Shown: positions 7,140 through 15,515, numbered from the stretch's first letter. The stretch: 36,634 nt of DNA from Ruminococcus sp. (GCA_017404665.1 JAFRBX010000028.1:1-36634), one strand, 5' to 3'. The notes: generated by a model from the sequence alone, not told the origin. Numbers and translations: made by a program.

Positions 7140-7288
7140 CAGATAACAGATAATAGATAACAGATAATAGTGAATGGCGGGACACCCGCACCCGATTGAT
7201 AGTTGTTATCTCACATACTAAGGATCTAAAACGCATCGGCGTTTTCCTTCACTATTCACTATTCACTATTATCTATTCACTATTCTCA
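7140..7288 (-). repeat. Heptamer-armed palindromic element, copy 2
   Basis: 149 bp. The low-coordinate arm has CAGATAA, CAGATAA, TAGATAA, CAGATAA, TAGTGAA. The other arm has TTCACTA three times, then TTATCTA, TTCACTA, TTCTCAG. Inner hairpins are GCGGG-aca-CCCGC and AAACGC-atcg-GCGTTT. It fills the gap between the cyclase gene and the lipoprotein gene. The cyclase stop codon TGA (7286-7288) is made from the outermost arm unit. Confidence 0.85.
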
Positions 7289-7882
7289 GTATCCCTTCGG
7301 CTCACGCATCAGCACCGCACGGCAGGGAGACGCCTCGGGTCCGCTCATTTTCAGCGGAAAAGCAGCGATCGTATATTCGCCGTCCTCGACGCCCTCAAGA
7401 TACAGTCCCTCCAGCACCGGAACGCCCGCTCTGGCGAGCTCCAGATGCGGCATCAGCTCGTCAAAGGGAGGCGCGATCGACATCGCGTCGGTGCCGATCA
7501 GCAGCATGCCGCTGTCCGCGATCACGCGCGCTGCCGAAACGCTGAGGAAGGCTTTGCCGGAGCCGTGCAGGATCAAACGCTTGCTGCACAGGGGCAGCAG
7601 ATGCTCCATATCGTCGCCGGTCAGGATGCCGTCGATAGTCACGACCGTGCATTTGCCGCAGAAATGCGACAGGCGCAGCGAGCCGATATCCGCGCCGTCC
7701 TCGTCAAAATGCAGCGGTGCGTCGATATGCGTACCCGTGTGACAGCACAGGCTGACAGCGGACAGATTGTACATCGAATCATCTTTGTCGCCGATCGCTT
7801 TCAGTTGTTTGAGCTGCGGCTTGGGATCGCCGTCATACACCTTGGACGAAAAGACCTCGCGTGAAATATCATACAGCAGCAT
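7286..7882 (-). CDS. Cyclase/kynurenine formamidase-family metal hydrolase
   Basis: The 198-residue protein carries the signature HTGTHIDAPLHF at residues 48-59, the HxGTHxDxPxH metal-binding motif of the cyclase family (PF04199). Members include kynurenine formamidase, isatin hydrolase and polyketide cyclase-like enzymes. The metal ligands His48, His52 and Asp54 are present. The substrate cannot be decided; no tryptophan-degradation gene is nearby. GGGAGGA precedes the ATG by six bases. A promoter with an extended -10 lies upstream. It is the first gene of the group running to queH, though 162 bp containing repeat copy 2 separates it from the lipoprotein gene. Confidence 0.85.
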   Translation of the reverse strand: MLLYDISREVFSSKVYDGDPKPQLKQLKAIGDKDDSMYNLSAVSLCCHTGTHIDAPLHFDEDGADIGSLRLSHFCGKCTVVTIDGILTGDDMEHLLPLCSKRLILHGSGKAFLSVSAARVIADSGMLLIGTDAMSIAPPFDELMPHLELARAGVPVLEGLYLEGVEDGEYTIAAFPLKMSGPEASPCRAVLMREPKGY

Positions 7883-7952
7883 AAGCTATCCTCCCGCTTC
7901 TTCCTCAGTTCTTATTTCTTGAAACACAACATATTACTCCAGATTACACCTT

Positions 7953-7961
7953 ATTATACCA
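7953..7961 (-). promoter_or_regulatory. Extended -10 promoter of the cyclase gene
   Basis: The minus strand reads TGGTATAAT, a perfect extended -10 (TGnTATAAT), about 70 bases upstream of the ATG at 7882. No good -35 is visible, as expected for extended -10 promoters. The site follows the terminators that close the ribosomal operon. Confidence 0.6.
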
Positions 7962-8005
7962 TATATCGTCAAAAAATAAAGTATATTTTGTTAACAATAT
8001 GATCG

Positions 8006-8034
8006 AAAAAGAAAAGCCCCGCCATACGGCGAGA
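8006..8034 (-). terminator. Second intrinsic terminator after rplQ
   Basis: On the minus strand CTCGCC pairs with GGCGGG around a GTAT loop and is followed by GCTTTTCTTTTTC. The 3' half and tail (GGGGCTTTTCTTTTT) repeat those of the first terminator at 8076, so the two look like partial duplicates. Confidence 0.65.
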
Positions 8035-8075
8035 GGCACGCGTGCCTTTTTCTGTCCCGGACTTACCGGCTGCCT

Positions 8076-8110
8076 AAAAAAGAAAAGCCCCGACATGCGT
8101 GTCAGGGCTT
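8076..8110 (-). terminator. Main intrinsic terminator of the ribosomal super-operon
   Basis: An 11-bp stem (8085-8095 with 8100-8110, one G-U pair) with a four-base loop is followed on the minus strand by TTCTTTTTT. It lies about 18 bases after the rplQ stop codon. Confidence 0.85.
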
Positions 8111-8127
8111 CGCAATGACAATTGTGA

Positions 8128-8469
8128 TCAGACAAGCTCGATGATCGCCATCTCGGCAGCGTCGCCGCGACGGGGACCGATCTTGGTGATGCGGGTGTAG
8201 CCGCCGCTGCGGTCGGCGTACTTCGGCGCGATCTCCTTGAACAGCTTGGTCGCTACGTCCTCTTTGGTGACGAACGCCATGACCTGTCTCTTGTTTGCAA
8301 GCGTATCTTTCTTTGCGATCGTGATCATCTTCTCCGCCATGGAAGCGGTCTCCTTAGCGCGGGAAAGAGTGGTTTCGATCTTGCCGTTTTCGAGCAGGAA
8401 GGTAACGAGAGCTCTCAGCATCGCAAGACGCGCGTCGGTAGCTCTGCCCAGCTTTCTGGTACCCGGCAT
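8128..8469 (-). CDS. rplQ: 50S ribosomal protein L17
   Basis: The 113-residue protein has the L17 start [19 protein letters not shown] and the later '[20 protein letters not shown]' region. L17 binds 23S rRNA near the exit tunnel. It is the last gene of the alpha operon, 201 bases downstream of rpoA, and is followed by two terminators. AAGGAGTG precedes the ATG by seven bases. Confidence 0.95.
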   Translation of the reverse strand: MPGTRKLGRATDARLAMLRALVTFLLENGKIETTLSRAKETASMAEKMITIAKKDTLANKRQVMAFVTKEDVATKLFKEIAPKYADRSGGYTRITKIGPRRGDAAEMAIIELV

Positions 8470-8670
8470 TGTGTTTCACTCCTTTCGGGATCTTTCTTTA
8501 CAGTTGATCTATAAAGTTAAATAGGTTTGATTCATTTGTCACGCCTCGTTGCTCTGCGCTGATCCTCGTATAACTCCCGCTCGCCCGCCCATCTGCATGA
8601 CCTGCGGTCATTTCGACAGGCACCGGCTCACCGGTCGTTATCCGAGGGCTCCGAGCCTCGGCGCTTCTAT
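8470..8670. other. rpoA-rplQ spacer, structured, no gene
   Basis: This 201-bp gap is long for the operon. It is GC-rich with short inverted repeats (for example CACCGG/CCGGT near 8621-8636 and CCGAGG/CCTCGG near 8641-8660). No heptamer arms are visible and no terminator tail follows, so rplQ can be read through from rpoA. Confidence 0.4.
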
Positions 8671-9624
8671 TTACTCGTCCTCTTTACGAAGGCTGAAGCC
8701 CAGCGAATCGAGCTTGAAGACAACTTCCTCGAGCGACTTTCTGCCGAGGTTGCGCACCTTCATCATATCTTCCTCAGACTTGCTGATGAGATCTTCAACG
8801 GTGTTGATACCGGCACGCTTGAGGCAGTTGAACGAACGGACGGAGAGATCGAGCTCTTCGATGGTCATCTCGAGCACCTTTTCCTTGCCGGTGTCGTTCT
8901 TCTGCACCATGATCTCGTTGTTGATGCCCTTATCGGAAAGGTTCACAAAGAGATTGAGGTGTTCGGTGAGAACCTTCGCAGCCAGCGATACAGCCTCCTG
9001 CGCGTTGATGACGCCGTTGGTCCATACGCTCAGGGTCAGCTTATCGTAGTCGGTGATCTGACCGACACGGGTGTTGTCGACCGTGTAGTTCACCTTGAGG
9101 ACGGGGGTGTAGATAGAGTCGATGGGCAGTACGCCGATGACTTCGTTGCCCGCGATCAGCTTGTTCTTTTCAGCGGGGACATAACCTCTGCCCTTATCCA
9201 GCGTGATCTCCATGTTCAGGGAGGCGCCTTCGGCAAGGGTGGCGATATGCAGCTCGGGGTTGAGGATCTCGACCTCGCTGTCGCACTTGATGCTCTCGGC
9301 GGTGACCACACAGGGACCGTCCGCAGAGATCTCAACGATCTTGGGACCGTTAGAATGGAGTTTTGCTACTAAGCTCTTCATGTTCAGTACGATCTCGGTG
9401 ACGTCTTCCTTGACGCCGGGGATGGTAGAGAACTCGTGATGGATGCCGTTGATCTTGATCGATGTGACGGCGACACCCTCTAAAGACGAGAGAAGCACGC
9501 GGCGCAGAGAGTTGCCCAGCGTGTTGCCGAAGCCTCGCTCAAGAGGCTCGACCACAAATCTGCCGTACTTACCGTCCGAAGATAATTCTTCCGTGTCAAT
9601 TCTGGGTTTTTCTATCTCTATCAT
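8671..9624 (-). CDS. rpoA: RNA polymerase alpha subunit
   Basis: The 317-residue protein has both domains: an N-terminal dimerisation/assembly domain, with '[18 protein letters not shown]' near residues 26-43, and a C-terminal DNA-binding domain with '[16 protein letters not shown]' and '[12 protein letters not shown]'. It scaffolds RNA polymerase assembly and contacts UP elements and activators. AAGGAGG precedes the ATG. It lies 113 bases after rpsD in the alpha operon, its usual place. Confidence 0.97.
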   Translation of the reverse strand: MIEIEKPRIDTEELSSDGKYGRFVVEPLERGFGNTLGNSLRRVLLSSLEGVAVTSIKINGIHHEFSTIPGVKEDVTEIVLNMKSLVAKLHSNGPKIVEISADGPCVVTAESIKCDSEVEILNPELHIATLAEGASLNMEITLDKGRGYVPAEKNKLIAGNEVIGVLPIDSIYTPVLKVNYTVDNTRVGQITDYDKLTLSVWTNGVINAQEAVSLAAKVLTEHLNLFVNLSDKGINNEIMVQKNDTGKEKVLEMTIEELDLSVRSFNCLKRAGINTVEDLISKSEEDMMKVRNLGRKSLEEVVFKLDSLGFSLRKEDE

Positions 9625-9709
9625 TAGCGAATTCCTCCTTAAATTTTAGCTGCGCTGGCAGACATACCGCCTGCCGCGGTGCTCACGCCGCAAAGGGCGC
9701 GAGCGCGAT

Positions 9710-9726
9710 GCCGGAAAGAATCCGGC
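9710..9726 (-). other. Hairpin between rpsD and rpoA
   Basis: The minus strand has GCCGGA-TTCTT-TCCGGC, a 6-bp stem just after the S4 stop codon, with no T-tract. It could protect the 3' end of the rpsD message or take part in operon control. In other bacteria S4 regulates the alpha operon through an mRNA structure, but that target is normally near rpsM. Confidence 0.35.
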
Positions 9727-9737
9727 CTGCGTACAAA

Positions 9738-10337
9738 TTACTTGGAGTACAACTCGACGATGAGGTGTTCCTCAACAGGATAGTCGATATCGTCACGAGC
9801 GGGAAGAGCGATGACCCTGCCGCTGAGCTTGTCGGTCTTTTCGAGCCACTTCGGAACGAGAGCAACAGCGTCAGCTTCAGCAATTGCCTTGAAGCGGGTG
9901 GTATCCTTGGAACCGTCCGATACGGCGATCACGTCGCCGACCTTGACGATATAAGAGGGAATGTTACACTTCTTGCCGTTGACGGTGAAATGAGCGTGGT
10001 TGACCAGCTGGCGGCCCTCACGGCGGGTGGAGCACAGCCCCAGACGATAAACGACGTTATCGAGTCTGCGCTCAACGAGAGAGAGCAGGTTCTCGCCGGT
10101 CTTGCCTTCCATCTTCTCAGCCTTTTCGTAGTACATACGGAACTGCTTTTCGAGGATGCCGTAGATGAACTTGACCTTCTGCTTTTCGGTCAACTGAACA
10201 CCGTATTCGCTCTGTTTTCTTCTCATTTTGCCGCCGGGGTTACGCTTTGAGGTATTCTTCTTGGCGTAGCCCATAACAGCGGGTGAAATGCCCAGCGCTC
10301 TGCAGCGCTTTGCGATAGGCTGTTGATTTTTAGCCAT
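9738..10337 (-). CDS. rpsD: 30S ribosomal protein S4
   Basis: The 199-residue protein is an S4 primary 16S rRNA binder. It has the 'EYGVQLTEKQKVKF' region, an S4 RNA-binding domain with 'RRLDNVVYRLGLCSTRREGRQLVNHAHFTVNG' character, and a normal C-terminus. It carries only one N-terminal cysteine, so it is the zinc-free type. Its upstream neighbours rpsM and rpsK and downstream rpoA define the alpha operon. AGGAGG precedes the ATG. Confidence 0.96.
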   Translation of the reverse strand: MAKNQQPIAKRCRALGISPAVMGYAKKNTSKRNPGGKMRRKQSEYGVQLTEKQKVKFIYGILEKQFRMYYEKAEKMEGKTGENLLSLVERRLDNVVYRLGLCSTRREGRQLVNHAHFTVNGKKCNIPSYIVKVGDVIAVSDGSKDTTRFKAIAEADAVALVPKWLEKTDKLSGRVIALPARDDIDYPVEEHLIVELYSK

Positions 10338-10359
10338 ATTCTATATCCTCCTTGTTCTT

Positions 10360-10761
10360 TTATACACGTCTTCTCTTGGGAGGACGGCATCCGTTGTGCG
10401 GGATGGGAGTAACGTCTTTGATCATGGTGACCTCAAGGCCTGCGGTCTGCAGCGCGCGGATAGCCGCCTCACGACCCTGACCGGGACCCTTGACGTAGAC
10501 CTCAACGCTCTTCATGCCATGCTCCATCGCAGCCTTGGCGGCGGTCTCAGCCGCGCTCTGCGCCGCGAAGGGAGTGGACTTTCTGGAGCCGCGGAAGCCG
10601 AGCTCGCCCGCAGACGCCCAGGAGATCGCGTTGCCCTGTGTATCGGATATAGTGACGATTGTGTTGTTAAAGGTAGACTGGATATGCGCCGAGCCCTTTT
10701 CGATGTTCTTTCTCTCACGGCGGCGGCGGATAGGAGCCTTCTTACCTGTTTTAACTGCCAT
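10360..10761 (-). CDS. rpsK: 30S ribosomal protein S11
   Basis: The 133-residue protein shows the S11 core '[20 protein letters not shown]' and the C-terminal '[16 protein letters not shown]' that lines the platform and E-site region. The N-terminus is Lys/Arg-rich, as usual. The ATG follows AGGAGG by eight bases. It lies 13 bases after rpsM. Confidence 0.97.
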   Translation of the reverse strand: MAVKTGKKAPIRRRRERKNIEKGSAHIQSTFNNTIVTISDTQGNAISWASAGELGFRGSRKSTPFAAQSAAETAAKAAMEHGMKSVEVYVKGPGQGREAAIRALQTAGLEVTMIKDVTPIPHNGCRPPKRRRV

Positions 10762-10774
10762 TTAATTGCCCTCC

Positions 10775-11143
10775 TTACTTCTTCTTGTTAGCCATCGTCT
10801 TGCGCGGGCCTTTACGGGTGCGAGCGTTGGTCTTGGAACGCTGACCCCTTACGGGCAGACCCTTTCTGTGGCGAACACCGCGATAGCTGCCGATTTCGAT
10901 AAGTCTCTTGATGTCGAAAGCGATATCACGGCGGAGATCACCTTCAACGCGGCAATTATGGTCGATATATTCTCTGAGTTTTGATACGTCTTCTTCGGTG
11001 AGATCGCGGACGCGTGTGTCCGGATTGACACCTGTTGCAGCAATAATGTCTGTAGCGGTTTTACGACCGATGCCGTAGATATAAGTGAGTCCGATTTCTA
11101 CTCGCTTGTCACGGGGCAAGTCGACGCCTGCTATACGAGCCAT
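10775..11143 (-). CDS. rpsM: 30S ribosomal protein S13
   Basis: The 122-residue protein begins [20 protein letters not shown] and ends with the basic tail containing '[17 protein letters not shown]', which contacts the P-site tRNA. It is the first gene of the alpha part. It is separated from rpmJ by 229 bases that contain repeat copy 3, which is unusual for these normally adjacent genes. Confidence 0.97.
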   Translation of the reverse strand: MARIAGVDLPRDKRVEIGLTYIYGIGRKTATDIIAATGVNPDTRVRDLTEEDVSKLREYIDHNCRVEGDLRRDIAFDIKRLIEIGSYRGVRHRKGLPVRGQRSKTNARTRKGPRKTMANKKK

Positions 11144-11205
11144 TTAGTGCACCTCCATTTGAAATTAAATAATAAATACATTTGTATGAAAAGTTTGTAG
11201 AAATG

Positions 11206-11357
11206 CAGATAACAGATAACAGATAATAGATAACAGATAACAGTGAAGGGAAACGCTTCGCGTTTTGAATTTGTATTACGCTTCATCTTATCATACAAAT
11301 CGGGTGAAGGCGGAGCCCTCCAGCAACTATTATCTATTCTCTTTTCTCTATTCTCTG
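11206..11357 (+). repeat. Heptamer-armed palindromic element, copy 3, inside the ribosomal operon
   Basis: 152 bp between rpsM and rpmJ. The left arm has five CAGATAA-type heptamers then CAGTGAA. The right arm has TTATCTA, TTCTCTT, TTCTCTA, TTCTCTG. The hairpin AAACGC-ttc-GCGTTT comes first and the GC hairpin second (opposite orientation to copies 1, 2, 5, 6). The spacer carries an extra perfect inverted repeat, ATTTGTAT/ATACAAAT. The end lies 15 bases from the rpmJ stop codon. Confidence 0.85.
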
Positions 11358-11372
11358 ATCGCGCAGCGAGCC

Positions 11373-11486
11373 TTAGCCCTGACGCTGCTTATGCTTGGGG
11401 TTTTCGCAGATCACCATGATCTTACCGTGTCTCTTGATGATCTTGCACTTTTCACACATTTTCTTTACTGAAGGTCTGACTTTCAT
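11373..11486 (-). CDS. rpmJ: 50S ribosomal protein L36
   Basis: This 37-residue gene is short but clear. It begins [20 protein letters not shown] and ends NPKHKQRQG. Cys11, Cys14, Cys27 and His32 form the zinc-binding site of the C+ form of L36. It lies between infA and rpsM, its standard place. The ATG is at 11486. Confidence 0.95.
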   Translation of the reverse strand: MKVRPSVKKMCEKCKIIKRHGKIMVICENPKHKQRQG

Positions 11487-11514
11487 AATATCATTCCTTT
11501 CCTTCTGTGTAGTG

Positions 11515-11556
11515 TTATTTGGTTCTCCATGTAATGCGGCCTCTTGTCAGGTCGGA
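11515..11556 (-). pseudogene. Remnant of a second infA 3' end
   Basis: On the minus strand 13 codons encode [12 protein letters not shown] and a TAA, identical in protein to the C-terminus of the intact infA 91 bp away. The two stretches agree at 37 of 42 bases. Within the identical codons the differences are synonymous (ACC/ACA, AGA/CGT, GGC/GGA). No start or upstream part remains. This looks like the tail of another infA allele left behind by recombination or duplication. Confidence 0.75.
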
Positions 11557-11605
11557 CGCGCGCGTCTTTTCTCGCGGCGACAGACCCACTATCCGCGTTA
11601 CGGCG

Positions 11606-11824
11606 TTATTTTGTACGCCATGTAATGCGTCCTCTTGTCAGGTCGTAAGGCGACATCTCTACGGTCACCTTATCGCCCGGGAGGATGCGGATGAAGTTCA
11701 TTCTCAGCTTGCCTGAGATAACAGCCAGAATCTTGTGGCCGTTGGGGAGCTCTACGGTGAACTGTGCGTTCGGCAGAGCGTCGGTGACGATGCCCTCTAT
11801 TTCAATAACATCCTGTTTTGACAT
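11606..11824 (-). CDS. infA: Translation initiation factor IF-1
   Basis: The 72-residue S1/OB-fold protein begins [20 protein letters not shown] and ends [15 protein letters not shown], the normal full length. IF-1 occupies the ribosomal A site during initiation. AGGAGGT precedes the ATG by six bases. A remnant of a second infA end lies 50 bases downstream, suggesting this copy replaced or duplicated another. Confidence 0.97.
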   Translation of the reverse strand: MSKQDVIEIEGIVTDALPNAQFTVELPNGHKILAVISGKLRMNFIRILPGDKVTVEMSPYDLTRGRITWRTK

Positions 11825-11838
11825 GACTTAACCTCCTG

Positions 11839-12084
11839 TTATGCCTCGTGATTTTGAAAATTTTTCAGAAAAATCCGTAGTTGTCGGTTTGTTGTGACGC
11901 AATCGGCGGTCGTGCCGGTCATTTGCAGATGGATGACGTTCTTGCGCTTGGGGCGCTCCAGCTTACGGCTCTTGCCGTCGGCTATCAGCACCGTTCTCGC
12001 GTCGAGAACCTCTGTCACCGCAAACGCCTTTCCTTTATCGCGACCCGCCTTGGCGATGACAACAGAGCCCTTTGCGATATCCAT
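11839..12084 (-). CDS. KOW-domain RNA-binding protein (L14e-like)
   Basis: The 81-residue basic protein has an N-terminal KOW motif, 'GSVVIAKAGRDKGKAFAV', and a central 'RKLERPKRKNVIHLQMTGT' stretch. It belongs to the small L14e/KOW-like proteins encoded between map and infA in Clostridia, presumably ribosome-associated. The ATG at 12084 is chosen because GAGG lies six bases before it. A longer frame exists upstream but overlaps map. Exact function is not established. Confidence 0.85.
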   Translation of the reverse strand: MDIAKGSVVIAKAGRDKGKAFAVTEVLDARTVLIADGKSRKLERPKRKNVIHLQMTGTTADCVTTNRQLRIFLKNFQNHEA

Positions 12085-12092
12085 GACCAACC

Positions 12093-12845
12093 TCAGTTCA
12101 GTAAAGTCATGATCCGCGGGCCGTCGGGGGTGATGCACACGGTGTGCTCAAAGTGAGCGGCAAGCGAGCCGTCCAGCGTGACGGCGGTCCAGCCGTCGGA
12201 GAGCACTCTCGTTTTGTGATCACCCGCCGTTATCATCGGCTCGATTGCGATCGTCATGCCCGGCAGGAGCCGGGGGCCTCGTCCGGGTGTGCCGTAGTTG
12301 GGTACACTCGGGTCTTCATGCAGTTTCGTGCCTACGCCGTGGCCGGTAAAATTCCGTACCACCCCGTAACCACGAGCTTCGACATACCTCTGCACAGCGC
12401 TGCCGATATCGCCGACGCGATTGCCGGCAAGCGCCGCCCTGATTCCCTCATAAAGACTTTCCTCGGTCGTTTTCAGGAGCGCCTGAGCCTCCTTAGAGAT
12501 ATCGCCGCAGGGGAAGGTATAGGCGTTGTCGCCGTGATACCCGTGCATCCCCGCCATGATATCGATACTGACGATATCGCCCTGACGGAGGACCGTCTTC
12601 TTGCTCGGTATGCCATGGACTACCACACTGTTCAAGGAGATACAGGTGGAAGCCGGGTAGCCTTCGTAACCGAGGGTGGAAGGCACGCCGCCCTCACCCT
12701 CGATGAATTTACGAACAGCTGTGTCGATCTCCAATGTCGACACGCCCGGCTCGACCATCTCTCCCGCGAGCTTCAAAGCCCGCGCGGACAGTGTGCACGC
12801 GTCCTGCATTTTCTGAATTTCACGTGCGGTCTTGACTACGATCAT
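12093..12845 (-). CDS. map: Methionine aminopeptidase, type I
   Basis: The 250-residue enzyme removes the initiator Met from nascent proteins. Metal ligands are visible: Asp in 'VSIDIMAG', Asp in 'HGDNAYTF', His in 'GHGVGTKLHEDP', Glu in 'TIAIEPMI' and Glu in 'FEHTV'. 'HEDPSVPNYG' is the type I substrate-pocket region. It follows adk by six bases; the GAGG within the adk stop region is a weak ribosome binding site, so coupling to adk is likely. Confidence 0.96.
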   Translation of the reverse strand: MIVVKTAREIQKMQDACTLSARALKLAGEMVEPGVSTLEIDTAVRKFIEGEGGVPSTLGYEGYPASTCISLNSVVVHGIPSKKTVLRQGDIVSIDIMAGMHGYHGDNAYTFPCGDISKEAQALLKTTEESLYEGIRAALAGNRVGDIGSAVQRYVEARGYGVVRNFTGHGVGTKLHEDPSVPNYGTPGRGPRLLPGMTIAIEPMITAGDHKTRVLSDGWTAVTLDGSLAAHFEHTVCITPDGPRIMTLLN

Positions 12846-12851
12846 GCGTGA

Positions 12852-13484
12852 TTACGCCTCGAGCGCCTCAAAGGTGAGCTTTGTGGTCTCATCTACGGAG
12901 TTGGCGCCCTCTACGATGTAGAGCTTGCCCTGTTTCTCGTAGTAATCCTTCAAAGGCTCGGTCTCTTTATGGTAGATATCGAGACGCGCCTTGACCGTGT
13001 CGGGATGGTCGTCCTTGCGCTGAATAAGGGCGCCTGTGCAATCATCGCAAACACCCTCTACCTTGGGCTTCAAGCTCTCGGTATGATAGGGTCTGCCGCA
13101 TTTTTCACACACGCGGCGTCCGGACAGACGGTTGATGATGACATCGTCAGCCACCTCGATATCGATGACCTTGTCGATGCCGATGCCCATCTCATCCAGA
13201 GCCTCGGCCTGAGGGATGGTGCGGGGGAAGCCGTCGAGGATGAAGCCGTCCTTGCAGTCGTCTTCAACCAGTCTCTCCCTGATGATGCCGATCACGACCT
13301 CATCGGGAACAAGCTGACCCGCGTCGATGAAGGACTTCGCCTTCAAGCCCATCTCTGTACCGCTCTTCAGCGCGGCACGGATGATATTACCCGTGCTGAT
13401 CTGGGGAATATTCAAGCGCTCGCTGATAACAGCTGCCTGGGTGCCTTTGCCGGCACCGGGAGCGCCTAACAGGATCAATTTCAT
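12852..13484 (-). CDS. adk: Adenylate kinase
   Basis: The 210-residue enzyme interconverts ATP+AMP and 2 ADP. It has a P-loop 'GAPGAGKGTQ' (residues 7-16), the AMP-binding 'DGFPRT', and a lid carrying a zinc site (CEKCGRPYH and CDDC). The zinc-lid form is common in Firmicutes. It lies between secY and map, as in most Firmicutes spc operons. GAGGTG precedes the ATG by six bases. Confidence 0.97.
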   Translation of the reverse strand: MKLILLGAPGAGKGTQAAVISERLNIPQISTGNIIRAALKSGTEMGLKAKSFIDAGQLVPDEVVIGIIRERLVEDDCKDGFILDGFPRTIPQAEALDEMGIGIDKVIDIEVADDVIINRLSGRRVCEKCGRPYHTESLKPKVEGVCDDCTGALIQRKDDHPDTVKARLDIYHKETEPLKDYYEKQGKLYIVEGANSVDETTKLTFEALEA

Positions 13485-13523
13485 AATCTACACCTCATCA
13501 ATAATTACGATTGTTGGTTGCGA

Positions 13524-14879
13524 TTAATCAAGGAAGCCCTTGTAGTGGCGCATCATCATCTGAGACTCGAGCTGCTTCGCGGTATCCAGAGCGACGCCGA
13601 CGATAATGATGACGGAGGTACCGCCCATCGACAGGCCGTACAGGCCGGTAAAGTCGGAGAAGAGGATCGGCAGCAGCGCGATCACGGACAGGAACAGCGC
13701 GCCGATAAGAGTGATTCTACTGAGAATCTTTGCGATAAAGTCGGCAGTAGGTCTGCCGGGACGGATACCGGGGATGGTACCGTTGTTCTGCTTGAGGTTG
13801 TTCGCCATTTCGATCGGGTTATACTGGATGGTGGTGTAGAAATAAGCGAACGCCAGAATCAGAACGAAGTACAGCACCGCGTACAGCCAGCCGCGGGTGG
13901 AGAAAGCGTCGAAGAAGCTCTTCCAGAAGCCCTCGGTGGGGTTGGTGAACATCTGGATGGTGCTGGGAATAGAAAGGATGGACGAGGCGAAGATGATCGG
14001 CATAACGCCGCCCAGCGCTACCTTGATGGGCAGGTGGGTGCTTTGGCCGCCGTACATCTTGCGTCCGACTACACGCTTCGCGTACTGGATCGGAATACGT
14101 CTCTCCGCGTCCTGCATAAAGGTGATGAACCAGATAACAGCGAGGAAGAGGACGATCCACAGCGGTACGTAGATGTAGTACTGGGTGCTGCCCTGCGCGC
14201 CGAGACCCCAATACTGAGCGAGGAGGTTGACGGTGTAGGGCAAACGAGCGATGATGCCCGCGAACAGCAGGATGGAGATACCGTTGCCGATACCGTTCTT
14301 GTTGATCTGCTCGCCGAGCCACATGATCAGCGCGGTGCCCGCGGTAAACGCGAGGATGATGACGATCGCCGCAAACCACATCGAGAAGCCCGAGGTGTAC
14401 TTTGCGATCGGCAGGTTGGTGGGCGTCCAGCTTCCGTCGGAGGGAGCCGTGCTGTCATAGGTGTTCTTCAGGAAGAAGAAGTAGGCGGTACCTTGGATAA
14501 GACCCAAGCCTACGGTGACATAACGGGTGATGGCGGCGATCTTCTTTCTGCCCTCTTCGCCTTCCTTAGAGAGGCGTTCGAGGGGCGGGATCGCGACACA
14601 CAGCAGCTGCATGATAATGGAGCTGTTGATGTAGGGGGTGATACCCATCGCGAAGATGGTCGCGTTACTGAACGCGCCGCCGGAAAGTGTATTCAGGTAG
14701 CCGACGAGGGTATCGTCAACGCCCTGCGCGTTGCCCATAACATGAGCGAGCGCGTCCATGTTCAGGAACGGGACCGGAATAACGGAGCCGATTCTGAAGA
14801 TGATCACGATGAGGAGCGTGAAGAGAATCTTTCTGCGCAGATCCGGGATGGACCAGGCGTTCTTAATTGTTTTGAACAA
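13524..14879 (-). CDS. secY: Preprotein translocase subunit SecY
   Basis: The 451-residue protein has the expected ten hydrophobic segments and the plug/pore region of the Sec channel. It carries an extended polar loop after the fourth segment (near 'DSTAPSDGSWTPTN'). It starts with TTG at 14879, immediately after the rplO TAA. GAGGTG in the end of rplO is the ribosome binding site, six bases away, so translation is probably coupled to L15. Confidence 0.96.
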   Translation of the reverse strand: MFKTIKNAWSIPDLRRKILFTLLIVIIFRIGSVIPVPFLNMDALAHVMGNAQGVDDTLVGYLNTLSGGAFSNATIFAMGITPYINSSIIMQLLCVAIPPLERLSKEGEEGRKKIAAITRYVTVGLGLIQGTAYFFFLKNTYDSTAPSDGSWTPTNLPIAKYTSGFSMWFAAIVIILAFTAGTALIMWLGEQINKNGIGNGISILLFAGIIARLPYTVNLLAQYWGLGAQGSTQYYIYVPLWIVLFLAVIWFITFMQDAERRIPIQYAKRVVGRKMYGGQSTHLPIKVALGGVMPIIFASSILSIPSTIQMFTNPTEGFWKSFFDAFSTRGWLYAVLYFVLILAFAYFYTTIQYNPIEMANNLKQNNGTIPGIRPGRPTADFIAKILSRITLIGALFLSVIALLPILFSDFTGLYGLSMGGTSVIIIVGVALDTAKQLESQMMMRHYKGFLD

Positions 14880-15320
14880 TTAAATCACCTCAGTCTTTCC
14901 GCCGGCAGCCTCGATCTTGGCGACAGCGCCCTTAGAGAACGCGTTTGCCTTGACTGTGAGCTTTTTGGTGATGGTGCCGTTGGAAAGAATCTTTACGCTG
15001 TCAAAGGAATTTTTCACAATACCCTTTTCGGTAAGCGCAGCGATATCTACAACAGCGCCGTCCTCAAACTTGTTGAGGGTGCCGACATTGATAGCAACAA
15101 CCTTCTTTGCGAAGATGTTGTTGAAGCCACGCTTAGGGATACGTCTCTGCAGCGGCATCTGGCCGCCTTCAAAGCCTACGCGCATACCCTTACCGGCTCT
15201 TGCTTTCTGACCCTTGTGACCTTTACCGGCTGTCTTGCCCTGACCGGAGCCATGGCCTCTGCCGATTCTCTTGACTTCCTTCTTGGAGCCCTCTGCGGGG
15301 GATAATTCATGTAATTTCAT
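14880..15320 (-). CDS. rplO: 50S ribosomal protein L15
   Basis: The 146-residue protein begins [20 protein letters not shown], followed by the Gly-rich '[19 protein letters not shown]' tail that reaches into 23S rRNA and a globular C-terminus. AGGAGGT overlaps the rpmD stop. Its own end contains the ribosome binding site for secY. Confidence 0.97.
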   Translation of the reverse strand: MKLHELSPAEGSKKEVKRIGRGHGSGQGKTAGKGHKGQKARAGKGMRVGFEGGQMPLQRRIPKRGFNNIFAKKVVAINVGTLNKFEDGAVVDIAALTEKGIVKNSFDSVKILSNGTITKKLTVKANAFSKGAVAKIEAAGGKTEVI

Positions 15321-15332
15321 ATTCGCACCTCC

Positions 15333-15503
15333 TTAGTCTTTCTCAACCACTACGAGGTGGATAATCTTCTGTACCTTACCGTTGGTAGCCGCGTTGTCGG
15401 GCTGGACGGTTTCGTCGCCGATCTTCTTGAGACCCAGCGAATAAGCGGTAGCAATCTGATCCTTCTTGGAGCCGATGAGGCTCTTAACCAATTTAATCTT
15501 CAT
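15333..15503 (-). CDS. rpmD: 50S ribosomal protein L30
   Basis: A 56-residue protein translated from the ATG at 15503. It starts MKIKLVKSLIGSKKDQIATA and continues 'LGLKKIGDETVQPDNAATNG', the conserved L30 region. It sits between rpsE and rplO, the standard order. The TAA is at 15333-15335 and overlaps the start of the L15 ribosome binding site. Confidence 0.96.
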   Translation of the reverse strand: MKIKLVKSLIGSKKDQIATAYSLGLKKIGDETVQPDNAATNGKVQKIIHLVVVEKD

Positions 15504-15515
15504 CTTGCCGCCTCC

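Noticed and set aside
11206-11357. Short repeats as a CRISPR array
   Set aside because: The 7-bp units are directly adjacent without spacers, form complementary arms, and there are no cas genes.
13518-15305. A 595-codon open frame on the plus strand opposite secY and rplO
   Set aside because: It is antisense to two certain genes, has no ribosome binding site, and its His/Asp/Arg/Val-rich translation is what the complement of GC-biased codons produces. Similar long plus-strand frames opposite other genes (for example 1300-2592) were rejected likewise.
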